This document shows, piece by piece, positions 24,065 to 32,397 of a stretch of DNA of 35,152 nt. The notes under the pieces are model-generated. The model made no database searches. It was not told the DNA's origin and saw nothing but the letters and a program-made list of their open reading frames with translations. The first letter of the stretch is position 1. Each line of letters starts with the position of its first letter. A program made the translations under genes and the position numbers. The DNA comes from an uncultured bacterium. Its GTDB lineage: Bacteria > Bacteroidota > Bacteroidia > Bacteroidales > CAIWKO01. The DNA is taken from assembly GCA_903862465.1 (NCBI GenBank), contig CAIOYH010000057.1, positions 1-35,152 of the forward strand, given 5' to 3'.

Positions 24065-25681
24065 ATGAGAAAAATTATGTGTTGTGTGCTTATGGTTGGC
24101 ATGCTGGCAGGAGCAAATGCTCAGGATAAACCAAAGGTGATTAAATCGAAGATTAAGGATGTGACCGTTTTTTTTAACGGGGCGCAGATTTCGCAAGCAG
24201 GGGATGTGATGTTGCCTGCGGGACAAAGTACGGTGATGTTTGAGAATTTGACGCAGTATGTGAATGCGCAGAGTATTCAGATAAAAGGGGAAGGGAATTT
24301 TGATATTTTGTCGGTGGTGCATCAGATCAATTATTTGAAGAGTCAGGAGAAGTCACCCGAGGTGATGCGGATGGAGGATTCGCTAGTGATTTTGGGGAAG
24401 GCGCTGACGATGCAACAGACGTATTTGACGGTTTATACGCAAGAGGAGGTGATGTTGTTGGCGAATAAGGCGATAGGGGGCGAGCAAACGGGGGTTAAGA
24501 TAAGTGAGCTGAAGGAGGCGACGGATTATTTTCGGACGAGGCTGATGGATATTAAGACGAATGAGCTGAGTGTGCAGGATAAGATTAATGCGTTGCAGAA
24601 GCGTATAGCGACGTTAAATAATCAGTTGGCGACGCTGAATAGTCATGTGGCGGAGCCGACGAGCGAGGTGTTGGTTTCGGTGAATGCCGGGAGCGCGGTG
24701 AGCGCGAAGTTGGTGTTGAGTTATTATGTTTCGAATGCAGGATGGACGCCGACATACGATTTGCGGGCGGTGAATGTGAAGAGTCCGATGGAGTTGGATT
24801 TTAGGGCGAATGTGCATCAGAATACGGGGACGGATTGGAATGGGGTGAATTTGACGTTGAGCACGGGGAATCCGATGCAGAATGGGGTGAAGCCGACGCT
24901 GAATCCATGGTATTTGTCGTATATTGTTACTTTTGGGCTGGTGAATGGCGTTACGACGAAAATGCCGATGGCTGCGCCTTCGCAGGCGTATGCAAGCGAT
25001 AGGAATTATGATGAGGGTGAAAAGACAGAGGAAAAGACGCGGACGATTTCGGATTATACGGTGATGAACGAGAATCAGACGAACATAGAGTATGAAATCA
25101 GCATACCTTATACGGTTCCGGCAGATGGGAAGAATTATATGGTGGAGATACAGAAGAATACGTTGGCGGCTACGTATGAGTATTATTGTGCGCCGAAGTT
25201 GAATAATGATGTGTTTTTGGTGGCGCATGTGTGTGGATGGGATAAGTATAATATAGTTTCGGGGGAGATGAATTTGTTTTTTGAGGGGACTTATGTGGGG
25301 AAATCATATATAGATACAAGGGTTACGACGGATACCTTGGATTTGTCGTTGGGAGTAGATAAGAGTATCTCGGTGAAACGGGAGAAGATTCAGGATTTGA
25401 CGAGCGTGAAGCTGATAGGCACAAACAAAAAGGAGACGTTTAGCTATACGATTAATGTGAGGAATAAGAAGTCGGCAGGGATAGATATCCTAGTGGAAGA
25501 CCAAATTCCATTGACAACGGATAAGGATATAGAGATAGAAGCGCTGGAGACATCCGGAGCGAATTATGATAAGGAAACGGGGAAGTTGGCATGGAGGTTT
25601 CAGTTGAAGGCGGCGGAGAGTAAAGCGTTGAAGATGGGGTATTCGGTGAAGTATCCGAAGGATAGGAAGGTGAACTTATAG
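24065..25681 (+). CDS. DUF4139 domain-containing protein (mucoidy inhibitor A-like)
   Basis: A 538-residue exported protein of the DUF4139/MuiA group. Signal peptide at 1-19 (MRKIMCCVLMVGMLAGANA). The DUF4140-type N-terminal domain begins at KSKIKDVTVFFNGAQISQAG. A helical, partly coiled-coil stretch spans about 95-195, and the C-terminal DUF4139 domain contains LSYYVSNAGWTPTYDLRAVN, then TGTDWNGVNLTLSTGNP and the final YSVKYPKDRKVNL. The molecular role of the family is not established. Codon use is distinctive, with G strongly favoured in third positions (GCG, ACG, GGG), unlike the dcw genes. A strong bidirectional terminator follows at 25703-25730. Confidence 0.92.
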   Translation: MRKIMCCVLMVGMLAGANAQDKPKVIKSKIKDVTVFFNGAQISQAGDVMLPAGQSTVMFENLTQYVNAQSIQIKGEGNFDILSVVHQINYLKSQEKSPEVMRMEDSLVILGKALTMQQTYLTVYTQEEVMLLANKAIGGEQTGVKISELKEATDYFRTRLMDIKTNELSVQDKINALQKRIATLNNQLATLNSHVAEPTSEVLVSVNAGSAVSAKLVLSYYVSNAGWTPTYDLRAVNVKSPMELDFRANVHQNTGTDWNGVNLTLSTGNPMQNGVKPTLNPWYLSYIVTFGLVNGVTTKMPMAAPSQAYASDRNYDEGEKTEEKTRTISDYTVMNENQTNIEYEISIPYTVPADGKNYMVEIQKNTLAATYEYYCAPKLNNDVFLVAHVCGWDKYNIVSGEMNLFFEGTYVGKSYIDTRVTTDTLDLSLGVDKSISVKREKIQDLTSVKLIGTNKKETFSYTINVRNKKSAGIDILVEDQIPLTTDKDIEIEALETSGANYDKETGKLAWRFQLKAAESKALKMGYSVKYPKDRKVNL

Positions 25682-25702
25682 AACTCCTAATGTATTCGAA
25701 TG

Positions 25703-25730
25703 GGGTGGAAGCGCAGCTTCCACCCTTTTT
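25703..25730. terminator. bidirectional intrinsic terminator
   Basis: A perfect 10-bp stem (GGGTGGAAGC, 25703-25712, with 25716-25725) around a 3-nt loop is followed by five T. It sits between the convergent DUF4139 and metallo-hydrolase genes. It is clear on plus; the minus side is less T-rich. Confidence 0.85.
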
Positions 25731-25740
25731 GTTTATTAGA

Positions 25741-26493
25741 TTATTTATTCAAATCCTTTACGGCAGATTTGTAATCATTGGTGAAGCCATAATGGGCGGT
25801 GAAAATATAAGTGGCATTGGGTAGAGAGGTGACTTTTGACATGGATTTTTGGGCGGTTGGGTTGTCAACCGTGAAAAACGAGTTGGGTTTGTCGAGTTTG
25901 CCATCTTTGAGACTCATGGCATCGCCGACAAAGAGATAGGTGTCGTTGACGAGAAAGCACATAGAACCTGAAGTATGTCCTTCGGTGAGGATGCCTTGAA
26001 TTTTGGTGTGATTGATTTGGAGAGTTTGTTGGTCATCGAGGGTGATGTAGTCTTTGGTTTTGATGTCGTTGCCAAACCAAAGGAACTTGGATTTGTCGCC
26101 GTTCATCATGTGGACTTCTTCTTTGGCAAGATAGATTTTAGCATTCTTAAAGAGTTTGAGCGCGGCAACATGGTCGGCATCGGAATGGGTGAGAAAGACG
26201 GCGATGACGAAGTCGGGATTGATGCCAAGTTTTGCCAACTCGGAAGTAACGACTTGGATGTCGTTACCGGCATCAATAGCAATGTATTGATTGCTGTCTT
26301 TTACTAGAAACATGTTGACAAAGCCATCTTTGATGGCAAATATGTTGGTTACGACTTCTTTGGTTTCAACTACATTCATTTCTTTAAGTTGTGATCTGAT
26401 TTTTAAATAAAATCCTCCTGCTACTAGGAGAATCAACACGATAAAAATGCCGAATCCGTAGAGGATTCTTTTTAAGAGTTTTTTCTTCTTCAT
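25741..26493 (-). CDS. membrane-anchored MBL-fold metallo-hydrolase
   Basis: A 250-residue protein with an N-terminal membrane anchor (about 9-30) and a metallo-beta-lactamase-fold domain facing the periplasm. Metal ligands visible are LTHSDADHVA (H103, D107, H108), GHTSGS (H173), GDAM (D191) and TAHYG near the C-terminus. The second His of the usual THxHxDH is an Asp (D105), a variant known in some subfamilies that may change metal binding. The substrate cannot be told. It stands between the convergent DUF4139 gene and the TlpA-like gene on the same strand, 84 bp away. Confidence 0.88.
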   Translation of the reverse strand: MKKKKLLKRILYGFGIFIVLILLVAGGFYLKIRSQLKEMNVVETKEVVTNIFAIKDGFVNMFLVKDSNQYIAIDAGNDIQVVTSELAKLGINPDFVIAVFLTHSDADHVAALKLFKNAKIYLAKEEVHMMNGDKSKFLWFGNDIKTKDYITLDDQQTLQINHTKIQGILTEGHTSGSMCFLVNDTYLFVGDAMSLKDGKLDKPNSFFTVDNPTAQKSMSKVTSLPNATYIFTAHYGFTNDYKSAVKDLNK

Positions 26494-26577
26494 AATGTGT
26501 GTTTTTAAAAGGTGAATATTAAACTAAATATCTTCGAATACTTCTTTGTGTTGTCATTTGCAATATACGGGGAGATT

Positions 26578-28047
26578 TTATTCTTCGAGGAGCTTCACGA
26601 TATCGTTGTAAATGATTTCGCCTGAGCTGGGACGATTGGCTTCGAATACGACGATTTTGCCTGTTTTATCCATCAGCATATAGCGGGGGATGCTGTTGAT
26701 TTGGAAAAAGCGGGCGATTTCGGAGTTCCAATTGCCGGGGGAGATGCCGAGTTTGCCTTCCATGCCGATTTCTTTTACGGCAGCTTTCCAAGCGTCTTCG
26801 GTTGCGTCAATGGAAATATATAGAAACACTAGGTTCTTCAACTGTTTTGGGCTAAACATTTCGTGCAACTGCTTCGAGTAGGGCATTTCGCGACGGCAGG
26901 GACCGCACCAACTTGCCCAAAAGTCAATGTAAACCACCTTGCCTTTGAAGTCGTCCATGGCGAAAGTTTTGCCGTCTAAATCTTTCAGTTTGGGGTATTC
27001 GGAAGCGGAAGAAACGGATTGTCCGCCGATGGGTTGGGGATTCGTGACGGATTTTTCTGCCACTTCTTTCATGGCGATGCGTGTTTCGCATTTCTTCTTC
27101 AAGAGTTTTGTGTAAACGCCATCGCCTTCACGTTCTTTGAGTAAACCATAGATGTGTTTGACGGTGTAGGGAGAAACTTTGTTGCAGTCGGAGCTCAAGA
27201 AATCAGCCATATACCACATCAGGGATGCTTTTGTGAGGTTCTGGATGGCGGTTTGTATCTTACTTTCCATAGAGACATTAAAGTCTTTGAACTTATTGAA
27301 ACCATTGGTCTTCGATGTGAAATATACCACATAATAATAAAGGAAATCGCGATAGGCATCGCTTTCTAAGGCTTCATCCTTGGATAATTTGGCGTCAATA
27401 TCGGTCAGCATTAGTTCGGGAAGAGGTTTCACGGTGAGTATTTGAGCGGATTGGTTGGCGTAAATAATGGGATAGGACAAGAGCGAGGCGAAATAGGCGT
27501 AGCGGATGTTGTTTTCTATGAATGTTTTGAATTGAGCGCTGAGTTTGTCTTTTTCTTTATAGGCATTGTAGTAGTTGAGTTGCTTCTTGTGTGCGTTATA
27601 GAGGCTGATTTCGAACTTATCTACTGATATATTCAAGATGCGTTGTTTGATTGTTTTTTTGTCGAAGTCGGCGTGGAATTCGGTATAGAAATCTTTTAGG
27701 AAAAGATTCTCTAGCGAGGTGTTTTCACCGTAGGTAATAGACTTATAAAGGGAATCGGTGCCTATGGTCAACTGCAAATTCGTGCCGGCTTCCAAATACA
27801 AGGTTACGGTTTGGTGCATATAATTGAATTTGACAAACATCGGGTGTTCCAAAGGAATAGAGAAATCGCATTGATTCTCTTTGATGATGCCCTGATAGAT
27901 AGGCTCGAATTCATCAATATAATAGCGTTGCACTTTTATGGAACAAGAATCAGAGGCAGCTTTGGTAAATCGGACGGAAACCGTAGCCGCATTTTGTGCT
28001 GCCACAAAGAGTGGCAAGAGCATAAAAACAAAAACAAATTTTTTCAT
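26578..28047 (-). CDS. TlpA-like thioredoxin-fold protein
   Basis: A 489-residue exported protein. Signal peptide at 1-17 (MKKFVFVFMLLPLFVAA), then an N-terminal beta-rich domain of the kind preceding thioredoxin domains in Bacteroidota (about 20-110, DUF4369-like), a helical middle region (about 110-330), and a C-terminal TlpA/ResA-type thioredoxin domain. That domain has the CGPC redox site at 381-384 (FWASWCGPCRREMP) and a cis-Pro in NSIPRYMLMD. It probably reduces or isomerises disulfides in the periplasm; the partner is unknown. A TAACTTTG promoter box lies 27 bp upstream. Confidence 0.92.
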   Translation of the reverse strand: MKKFVFVFMLLPLFVAAQNAATVSVRFTKAASDSCSIKVQRYYIDEFEPIYQGIIKENQCDFSIPLEHPMFVKFNYMHQTVTLYLEAGTNLQLTIGTDSLYKSITYGENTSLENLFLKDFYTEFHADFDKKTIKQRILNISVDKFEISLYNAHKKQLNYYNAYKEKDKLSAQFKTFIENNIRYAYFASLLSYPIIYANQSAQILTVKPLPELMLTDIDAKLSKDEALESDAYRDFLYYYVVYFTSKTNGFNKFKDFNVSMESKIQTAIQNLTKASLMWYMADFLSSDCNKVSPYTVKHIYGLLKEREGDGVYTKLLKKKCETRIAMKEVAEKSVTNPQPIGGQSVSSASEYPKLKDLDGKTFAMDDFKGKVVYIDFWASWCGPCRREMPYSKQLHEMFSPKQLKNLVFLYISIDATEDAWKAAVKEIGMEGKLGISPGNWNSEIARFFQINSIPRYMLMDKTGKIVVFEANRPSSGEIIYNDIVKLLEE

Positions 28048-28073
28048 AGCAAAAGATTATAAAGTATAATTTG

Positions 28074-28081
28074 CAAAGTTA
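28074..28081 (-). promoter_or_regulatory. -7 promoter box of TlpA-like gene
   Basis: TAACTTTG on the minus strand matches TAnnTTTG, 26 bp before the ATG at 28047. Confidence 0.55.
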
Positions 28082-28145
28082 CGAAATTCTCTTAACAGAG
28101 AAACATATCAAAAACATTTCACTTCACAAAAATGGTGTTGCGAAC

Positions 28146-28673
28146 TCACCACTCAAAGGCATCGTCGTTCATCCATTTGCCTTGGATTTTCATTATTTGT
28201 TCAATGATGTCGCGCACACAACCATGTCCGCCTTTGTAATGTGAAATATAGTTGGATATGGCTTTGATTTCTTCAGCGGCATCCACAGGACAAGCGGACA
28301 AACCGGCAAGTTTCATCACTTGGTAGTCGGGGATGTCGTCACCCATATAGAGCACTTGGTCAAGGGAGGCGTTTTTTTGTTTCAGGTAATTCTGAAAGGT
28401 CTCCATTTTGTTTCCAACGTTGATAAACACATCCGAAATGCCAATACTTTCGCAACGTTTCACAATAGAATAGGAGGTTCCGCCGCTTATGATTGCTACA
28501 TTATAGCCCTTTTTCAATGCTAGATGAAGTGCGTAGCCATCACGTACGTGACCAACTCGCAATTGGTCGCCATTCTCGGTGGTGAGCACAGAGCCATCGG
28601 TTAGAACGCCGTCGTAATCGAATATCAGGGTGGTAATAGGTTGTAAAAGTTCTTTATAGTTTTTTATTTTCAT
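28146..28673 (-). CDS. kdsC: KdsC-type HAD phosphatase (KDO 8-phosphate phosphatase)
   Basis: A 175-residue HAD-superfamily phosphatase of the small, capless KdsC type. It probably removes phosphate from 3-deoxy-D-manno-octulosonate 8-phosphate in the cytoplasm, a step in making the LPS inner core. Seen: the nucleophile motif FDYDGVLTDG (D19, D21), motif II in AIISGGTS, and the Mg-binding MGDDIPDY. Length fits KdsC. A sugar-nucleotide relative with similar motifs (NeuA-linked phosphatase) is possible but less likely given lpxK in the window. Its start overlaps the end of the DUF2520 gene by 20 bp. Confidence 0.9.
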   Translation of the reverse strand: MKIKNYKELLQPITTLIFDYDGVLTDGSVLTTENGDQLRVGHVRDGYALHLALKKGYNVAIISGGTSYSIVKRCESIGISDVFINVGNKMETFQNYLKQKNASLDQVLYMGDDIPDYQVMKLAGLSACPVDAAEEIKAISNYISHYKGGHGCVRDIIEQIMKIQGKWMNDDAFEW

Positions 28674-29442
28674 GCTTCAATTGCTGAATGTTTTCGGTCA
28701 TTAGGGTGTAGATTTCTTTATAGGCGGGATTGGATTTCAACAGGTTCAGGTGCGCTTCAATCACAGGCATATCTTCGCGAATGGCAGGTCCTGTCTGCAG
28801 CTTGTGGGGTGAATTATGTTGAGCTTTTGCTGCTGTTTCTAGGATGAGGGGGCGTAGCAAATCGAAAGAGATGTTGTTTTGGGATAAGATTTCTTCTGCG
28901 ATGATATAATTCATGTTGGTGAAGTTGCAGGCAAATACGGCAGCAAGATGCACTATTTTTCGGTCGGAAGAATTCAAGAATTGGACTTTATTCGAAAGCA
29001 GATTTGCCAAGCTTTCCAAGGCTTTTTGATTCTCATCCGAGTTAGCTTCAATGCACAAAGGGATGTTTCCAAAATCCATGATAGTTGTTGATGAGAAGTT
29101 CATCAAAGGATAAAAAACGCCATAATCGGTTACGATATCTGCAAAAACAGAGATGTCAATAGAACCTGATGTATGTGCGAAAAGCCCTTTACAATCGGAT
29201 AATTCAGCAACTACCTGATGAATTGCTGCGTCGGAAACGGCGATGAGATATAAATCGGCAATGCGAGGAAGGTCTTTGAGTTGATTGGTGGATGGAGCGT
29301 TGACTTTTTGGGCGAGCTGCCGAGCGTGCGCTTCGTTGCGGCTAAAGATGCAGGAGATGTTGATGCCAACTTTGTGAAAAGCTAGGGCAAGGTTTGTTGC
29401 CAAATTTCCAGAGCCAATGAGGACAATGTTCCGTATTTTCAT
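28654..29442 (-). CDS. Rossmann-like and DUF2520 domain protein
   Basis: A 262-residue cytosolic protein with an N-terminal NAD(P)-binding Rossmann fold (IVLIGSGNLATNLALAFHKVG, residues 6-26; then ADLYLIAVSDAAI) and a C-terminal all-helical DUF2520 domain (from about 130; AAVFACNFTNMNYIIAEEIL; LETAAKAQHNSPHKLQTGPA). The architecture resembles ketopantoate- or pyrroline-carboxylate-reductase-like enzymes, but no reaction is assigned. In many Bacteroidota this gene pairs with the KdsC-type phosphatase, as here with a 20-bp overlap. It lies 12 bp after the stop of the upstream lipoprotein gene. Confidence 0.92.
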   Translation of the reverse strand: MKIRNIVLIGSGNLATNLALAFHKVGINISCIFSRNEAHARQLAQKVNAPSTNQLKDLPRIADLYLIAVSDAAIHQVVAELSDCKGLFAHTSGSIDISVFADIVTDYGVFYPLMNFSSTTIMDFGNIPLCIEANSDENQKALESLANLLSNKVQFLNSSDRKIVHLAAVFACNFTNMNYIIAEEILSQNNISFDLLRPLILETAAKAQHNSPHKLQTGPAIREDMPVIEAHLNLLKSNPAYKEIYTLMTENIQQLKHENKKL

Positions 29443-29454
29443 GCAAGCTTGAAA

Positions 29455-30123
29455 TCAATACAAAATGTCGAAGGTGGTGGTGTCGAAGGCGGGACAATAA
29501 TGTGTTACTGCATGAAGTAAAGTGCTACCGCTTTTTGTGACATTGTAGCCAAGAGTCACGTTTTGGTTGCCGTAGGTTTTGCAAATGATGGTGTCAGCAT
29601 AGAACTTGCCATGTCCTTGAAAGGTGTTGTTGTTGCAACATTCGTAGCATCCCACCCATCCTGTAGTGAATCCGTAAGCGATATGGTCGTTGGAATCAAC
29701 AGGAATAATGTTTCTGACGTGCATATTGATGAAACATTCAGGATACAAATTGTATACGGGCGAAAAGGTTGTGCCTGCGACTATATCCGAAGTGTTCAAC
29801 TCAAGGCTATATCCAAAATAGTGGTTCTTAGCAATGGTGATTTGGTAGCCTGCGACCTTTGATTCCTGAAATTGAAAGGTGAAAACGCCCGAGGCGTCGG
29901 TTGTGGTGGTGGCAATATCTTCATAGCCTGAGCTAAATATTCCTCCCGAGCTGAGTTTGCTAGCGGCTATAGTGACATTTGCCCCAATAACATATTCTTG
30001 GGTGTTGGGGTCAAAGATTTTTCCTTCGATGTGGATGGCGTTTTTCTTATCTTTATTGCATGCAGTAAACAAAAATACGACAGCTATTATCAGGGTTCCG
30101 ATTCGGGTTAGATGAGAATTCAT
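29455..30123 (-). CDS. lipoprotein with carboxypeptidase-like regulatory domain
   Basis: A 222-residue protein with a lipoprotein signal (IAVVFLFTAC, lipid-modified Cys at residue 21) followed by NKDKKN. Next comes a carboxypeptidase-regulatory-like/transthyretin-type beta domain (IHIEGKIFDPNTQEYVIGANVTI, then TTTDASGVFTFQF). The C-terminal part is rich in Cys (CYECCNN, C in the middle and near the end) and is not recognised. It is probably exposed at the outer membrane or its periplasmic face. It is close (12 bp) to the DUF2520 gene, but a functional link is not apparent. Confidence 0.8.
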   Translation of the reverse strand: MNSHLTRIGTLIIAVVFLFTACNKDKKNAIHIEGKIFDPNTQEYVIGANVTIAASKLSSGGIFSSGYEDIATTTTDASGVFTFQFQESKVAGYQITIAKNHYFGYSLELNTSDIVAGTTFSPVYNLYPECFINMHVRNIIPVDSNDHIAYGFTTGWVGCYECCNNNTFQGHGKFYADTIICKTYGNQNVTLGYNVTKSGSTLLHAVTHYCPAFDTTTFDILY

Positions 30124-30208
30124 ACTTCGTTAAATTCTTTACGGAAATAAAAATTAATGGGTGAATTAAAGCAATCGTATTCAAAAAAAGCAAAAAAATG
30201 CTACGCAA

Positions 30209-30508
30209 CTACGAAGTCAATTTTTCGATACACTCGATGATTTTATCTAGAGCCTGCTCCTTGATAGTATAGAACGTGAATTTTCCAAACCTACGCGATT
30301 CTAAAATGCCATAGGATTTCATCATATTAAGATGATTGGACGCTGCCGCCTGATCAATTTTTAGTTTTTCATAAATTTCAGTAACTGTAAGTTGACCTTC
30401 GGCTTCTAACAATTGAATTATCGCAAATCTCATTGGATGCGAAACTACTTTCATGCTGTTTGCAGCAATTTTTAGTTTCTTTAAATTAATTTTTTGGCTT
30501 GTGAGCAT
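30209..30508 (-). CDS. ArsR-type winged-helix transcriptional regulator
   Basis: A 99-residue ArsR/SmtB-like DNA-binding protein. The winged helix covers about 18-85: SHPMRFAIIQLLEAEGQLTV, then TEIYEKLKIDQAAASNHLNM (recognition helix) and the wing SRRFGKFTFYTI. It has no Cys, so the alpha3N/alpha5 metal-thiolate sensing of classic ArsR is absent and the signal is unknown. The frame extends up to 30568, but a TATCTTTG box at 30529-30536 lies in the extension, so the ATG at 30508 (MLTSQKINL) is the better start. No regulated neighbour is obvious. Confidence 0.9.
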   Translation of the reverse strand: MLTSQKINLKKLKIAANSMKVVSHPMRFAIIQLLEAEGQLTVTEIYEKLKIDQAAASNHLNMMKSYGILESRRFGKFTFYTIKEQALDKIIECIEKLTS

Positions 30509-30528
30509 TGTTTTAAGTTTTGATTCTA

Positions 30529-30536
30529 CAAAGATA
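30529..30536 (-). promoter_or_regulatory. -7 promoter box of ArsR-type gene
   Basis: TATCTTTG on the minus strand is a full TAnnTTTG match, 20 bp before the ATG at 30508. It decides the start. Confidence 0.6.
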
Positions 30537-30605
30537 TATCTATTTATTATTTCTACGTGAAAAAACAAAAAAATGTTTCTGATACGAAAGTTTTTTGACG
30601 TCAGA

Positions 30606-31625
30606 TTATTTACAAACCGTCATCCGTTTTGCCATACGTGCGCCGTTTGTGGATAAAATATAAAAATACGTACCATTCGTAAATCCGGCAACATCAACCA
30701 TTTTGTGATGAATGCCTTGAGTGCTATCTATCTTATCATTAAAATATATCCTTTTTCCATTCATGTCAATGATTTCGAGGGAGGCATTGGTTTGTGGCGC
30801 GGAAAGTTCATAGCTTATTGTGAAAGAGCCTGCGTTTGGATTTGGAAAGGACTGACTGAGTTTGATGCCCGAAATGAAATCGCCATTTTCCACTGTGCCT
30901 ACCGTATTGTCAATGATGGGCAGTATCATGGCGTCAATATTAAGTGTGCCACTATCCCATTGCGCACCTTGCAGGGTGTACCATTTGTTGTTGCTGCTCC
31001 ATTGTTCCCACACACGTTCGAGGTTGCCGCCTTGTCCTTGTTTGGTGCTGACCAAAGCGATAGAGTCACCCTTGATTTCGCTCATGTCGAAACCGATACA
31101 ATAGTTTGCGGTGACTAAAACCGGGAAAGGAAACATCACCACGTAGGCTTGATTTAGACTCGACGAGGTGTCTATTTTCGTTGTGGTGTCGGTTAAAGAA
31201 ACAAACCGAGTGCCCGGGCAGGGCTGATTCGTGGTGTCGTGTGTTGTGCCGGTGGTGTCGTTCATATTCCATATAGCGAACTTTACCAAGCCTGCTGAAT
31301 CGGCTCTTTTGTAGCCAAACCAATAGATTGCGCCTTCAATTTTATACTGATAGGTGACTTTGAACTCTTCGCATTTACATTTGTCGAGCCATCCGTTGGT
31401 GCCCAAAACGTAGCCGCCATTGTCGGCAGGAATCAAAACGCCCTGCATCGTATCTTGATAATTGCCCGGAAACAGGGTGTCGTTGGGAGTTTTTAGACTA
31501 GGAAGTGCGGCTTGCAATGGCAACAATGTCGGAGTCGCCGTATTGCGTTGGGCAAAGCCCGAAAATCCTATAAACAGGAAAAATGCTATGATGAGAAATC
31601 TGAAAGTTGTATGGTTTGTTTTCAT
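30606..31625 (-). CDS. T9SS type A sorting domain-containing protein
   Basis: A 339-residue secreted protein. The signal peptide follows MKTNHTTFRFLIIAFFLFIG (cleavage likely after GFAQ). The middle part is beta-rich and Thr-rich (KVTYQYKIEGAIYWFGYKR; LNQAYVVMFPFPVL) and is not assigned. The last 80 residues are a type IX sorting domain: LSQSFPNPNAGSFTISYEL, a central IDMNGKRIY, then GFTNGTYFYILSTNGARMAKRMTV. This domain directs export across the outer membrane and attachment in Bacteroidota with T9SS. The frame extends upstream to 31721, but the ATG at 31625 begins the signal peptide. It ends in VCK, adding a Cys at the tail. Confidence 0.88.
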   Translation of the reverse strand: MKTNHTTFRFLIIAFFLFIGFSGFAQRNTATPTLLPLQAALPSLKTPNDTLFPGNYQDTMQGVLIPADNGGYVLGTNGWLDKCKCEEFKVTYQYKIEGAIYWFGYKRADSAGLVKFAIWNMNDTTGTTHDTTNQPCPGTRFVSLTDTTTKIDTSSSLNQAYVVMFPFPVLVTANYCIGFDMSEIKGDSIALVSTKQGQGGNLERVWEQWSSNNKWYTLQGAQWDSGTLNIDAMILPIIDNTVGTVENGDFISGIKLSQSFPNPNAGSFTISYELSAPQTNASLEIIDMNGKRIYFNDKIDSTQGIHHKMVDVAGFTNGTYFYILSTNGARMAKRMTVCK

Positions 31626-31631
31626 AAGATG

Positions 31632-31639
31632 CAAAAATA
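31632..31639 (-). promoter_or_regulatory. possible -7 box of T9SS-sorted protein gene
   Basis: TATTTTTG on the minus strand fits TAnnTTTG but lies only 6 bp before the ATG. It would give a nearly leaderless message, so it is weak. Confidence 0.3.
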
Positions 31640-31769
31640 CAAATAATTTATGAGTAAGTATGTGTTGGGTAAAACATTTTTTACAAACGTAAAATAAAAC
31701 GCTGAAGTATTTAGGCGGCAAAATTAGTTATTTAGTGGCGCAAGTGCATCTTATGTGAAAAAAAATGTG

Positions 31770-31777
31770 TACTTTTG
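31770..31777 (+). promoter_or_regulatory. -7 promoter box of slyD
   Basis: TACTTTTG matches TAnnTTTG and lies 20 bp before the slyD ATG. Confidence 0.6.
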
Positions 31778-31797
31778 CCGCCTTAAATTTTTAAATC

Positions 31798-32322
31798 ATG
31801 AAAGTAGAAAAAAACAAAGTAGTTTCTTTGACCTATCGCCTCACTGAAACAGATGAAAACGGAGCACTTATAGAAGAAGTTGACGCAACACAACCATTCG
31901 TTTTTATGTTTGGCGAAGGCAATCTCATACCGGGATTCGAAACAAATGTGAACAATTTGCAACAAGGCGATGCTTTTGCTTTTAGCGTGGCTGCGGCTGA
32001 TGCTTATGGCGAATATGATTTGCAAGGTGTGGCAAATGTTCCCATTGCGATTTTTCAGAATGAAGGCGTGTTAGATACAGAAGTGTGCAAGGTCGGAAAT
32101 ATCGTTCCGATGCGCAACGACGATGGACAACATTTTAATGGTATCATCACAGCCATCAATGCTGCCGAAGTTACTATGGATTTTAATCATCCGCTTGCCG
32201 GAAAAGATTTGCATTTCAAGGGTTCAGTGCTTGATATTCGTGAGGCTACGGCTGAAGAACTTGATAAAGGACTGCATCATCGCCACGGCGACCACGACGA
32301 TTCATGCGGTTGTGGACACTAA
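31798..32322 (+). CDS. slyD: FKBP-type peptidyl-prolyl isomerase SlyD
   Basis: A 174-residue cytosolic SlyD-type isomerase and chaperone. The FKBP domain (1-70 and 125-150) is split by the insert-in-flap chaperone domain (about 72-122). Motifs: VVSLTYRLTETDENGALIEE, FMFGEGNLIPGFETNVNNLQQGD, AADAYGEYD, and FNHPLAGKDLHFKGSVLDIREA. The tail HHRHGDHDDSCGCGH is rich in His and Cys, as in nickel-binding SlyD proteins. Alone between a promoter box and a strong terminator, it is probably monocistronic. Length is normal. Confidence 0.95.
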   Translation: MKVEKNKVVSLTYRLTETDENGALIEEVDATQPFVFMFGEGNLIPGFETNVNNLQQGDAFAFSVAAADAYGEYDLQGVANVPIAIFQNEGVLDTEVCKVGNIVPMRNDDGQHFNGIITAINAAEVTMDFNHPLAGKDLHFKGSVLDIREATAEELDKGLHHRHGDHDDSCGCGH

Positions 32323-32340
32323 TCTTTCGATGCAGATTAT

Positions 32341-32378
32341 AAAAAAAAAACCGACCTCTTAGTCGGTTCTTTTTTTTT
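32341..32378. terminator. bidirectional intrinsic terminator
   Basis: Stem AACCGAC (32349-32355) with GTCGGTT (32362-32368), 6-nt loop, preceded by a run of A and followed by nine T after one C. It works on both strands, between slyD and the convergent membrane/TPR gene. Confidence 0.9.
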
Positions 32379-32397
32379 GGACCATAGGAGAAAAATG

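Noticed and set aside
24614-25228. Minus-strand 204-residue frame inside the DUF4139 gene
   Set aside because: Arg/His/Ile-rich shadow of a well-supported gene, caused by its strong G-biased codon use.
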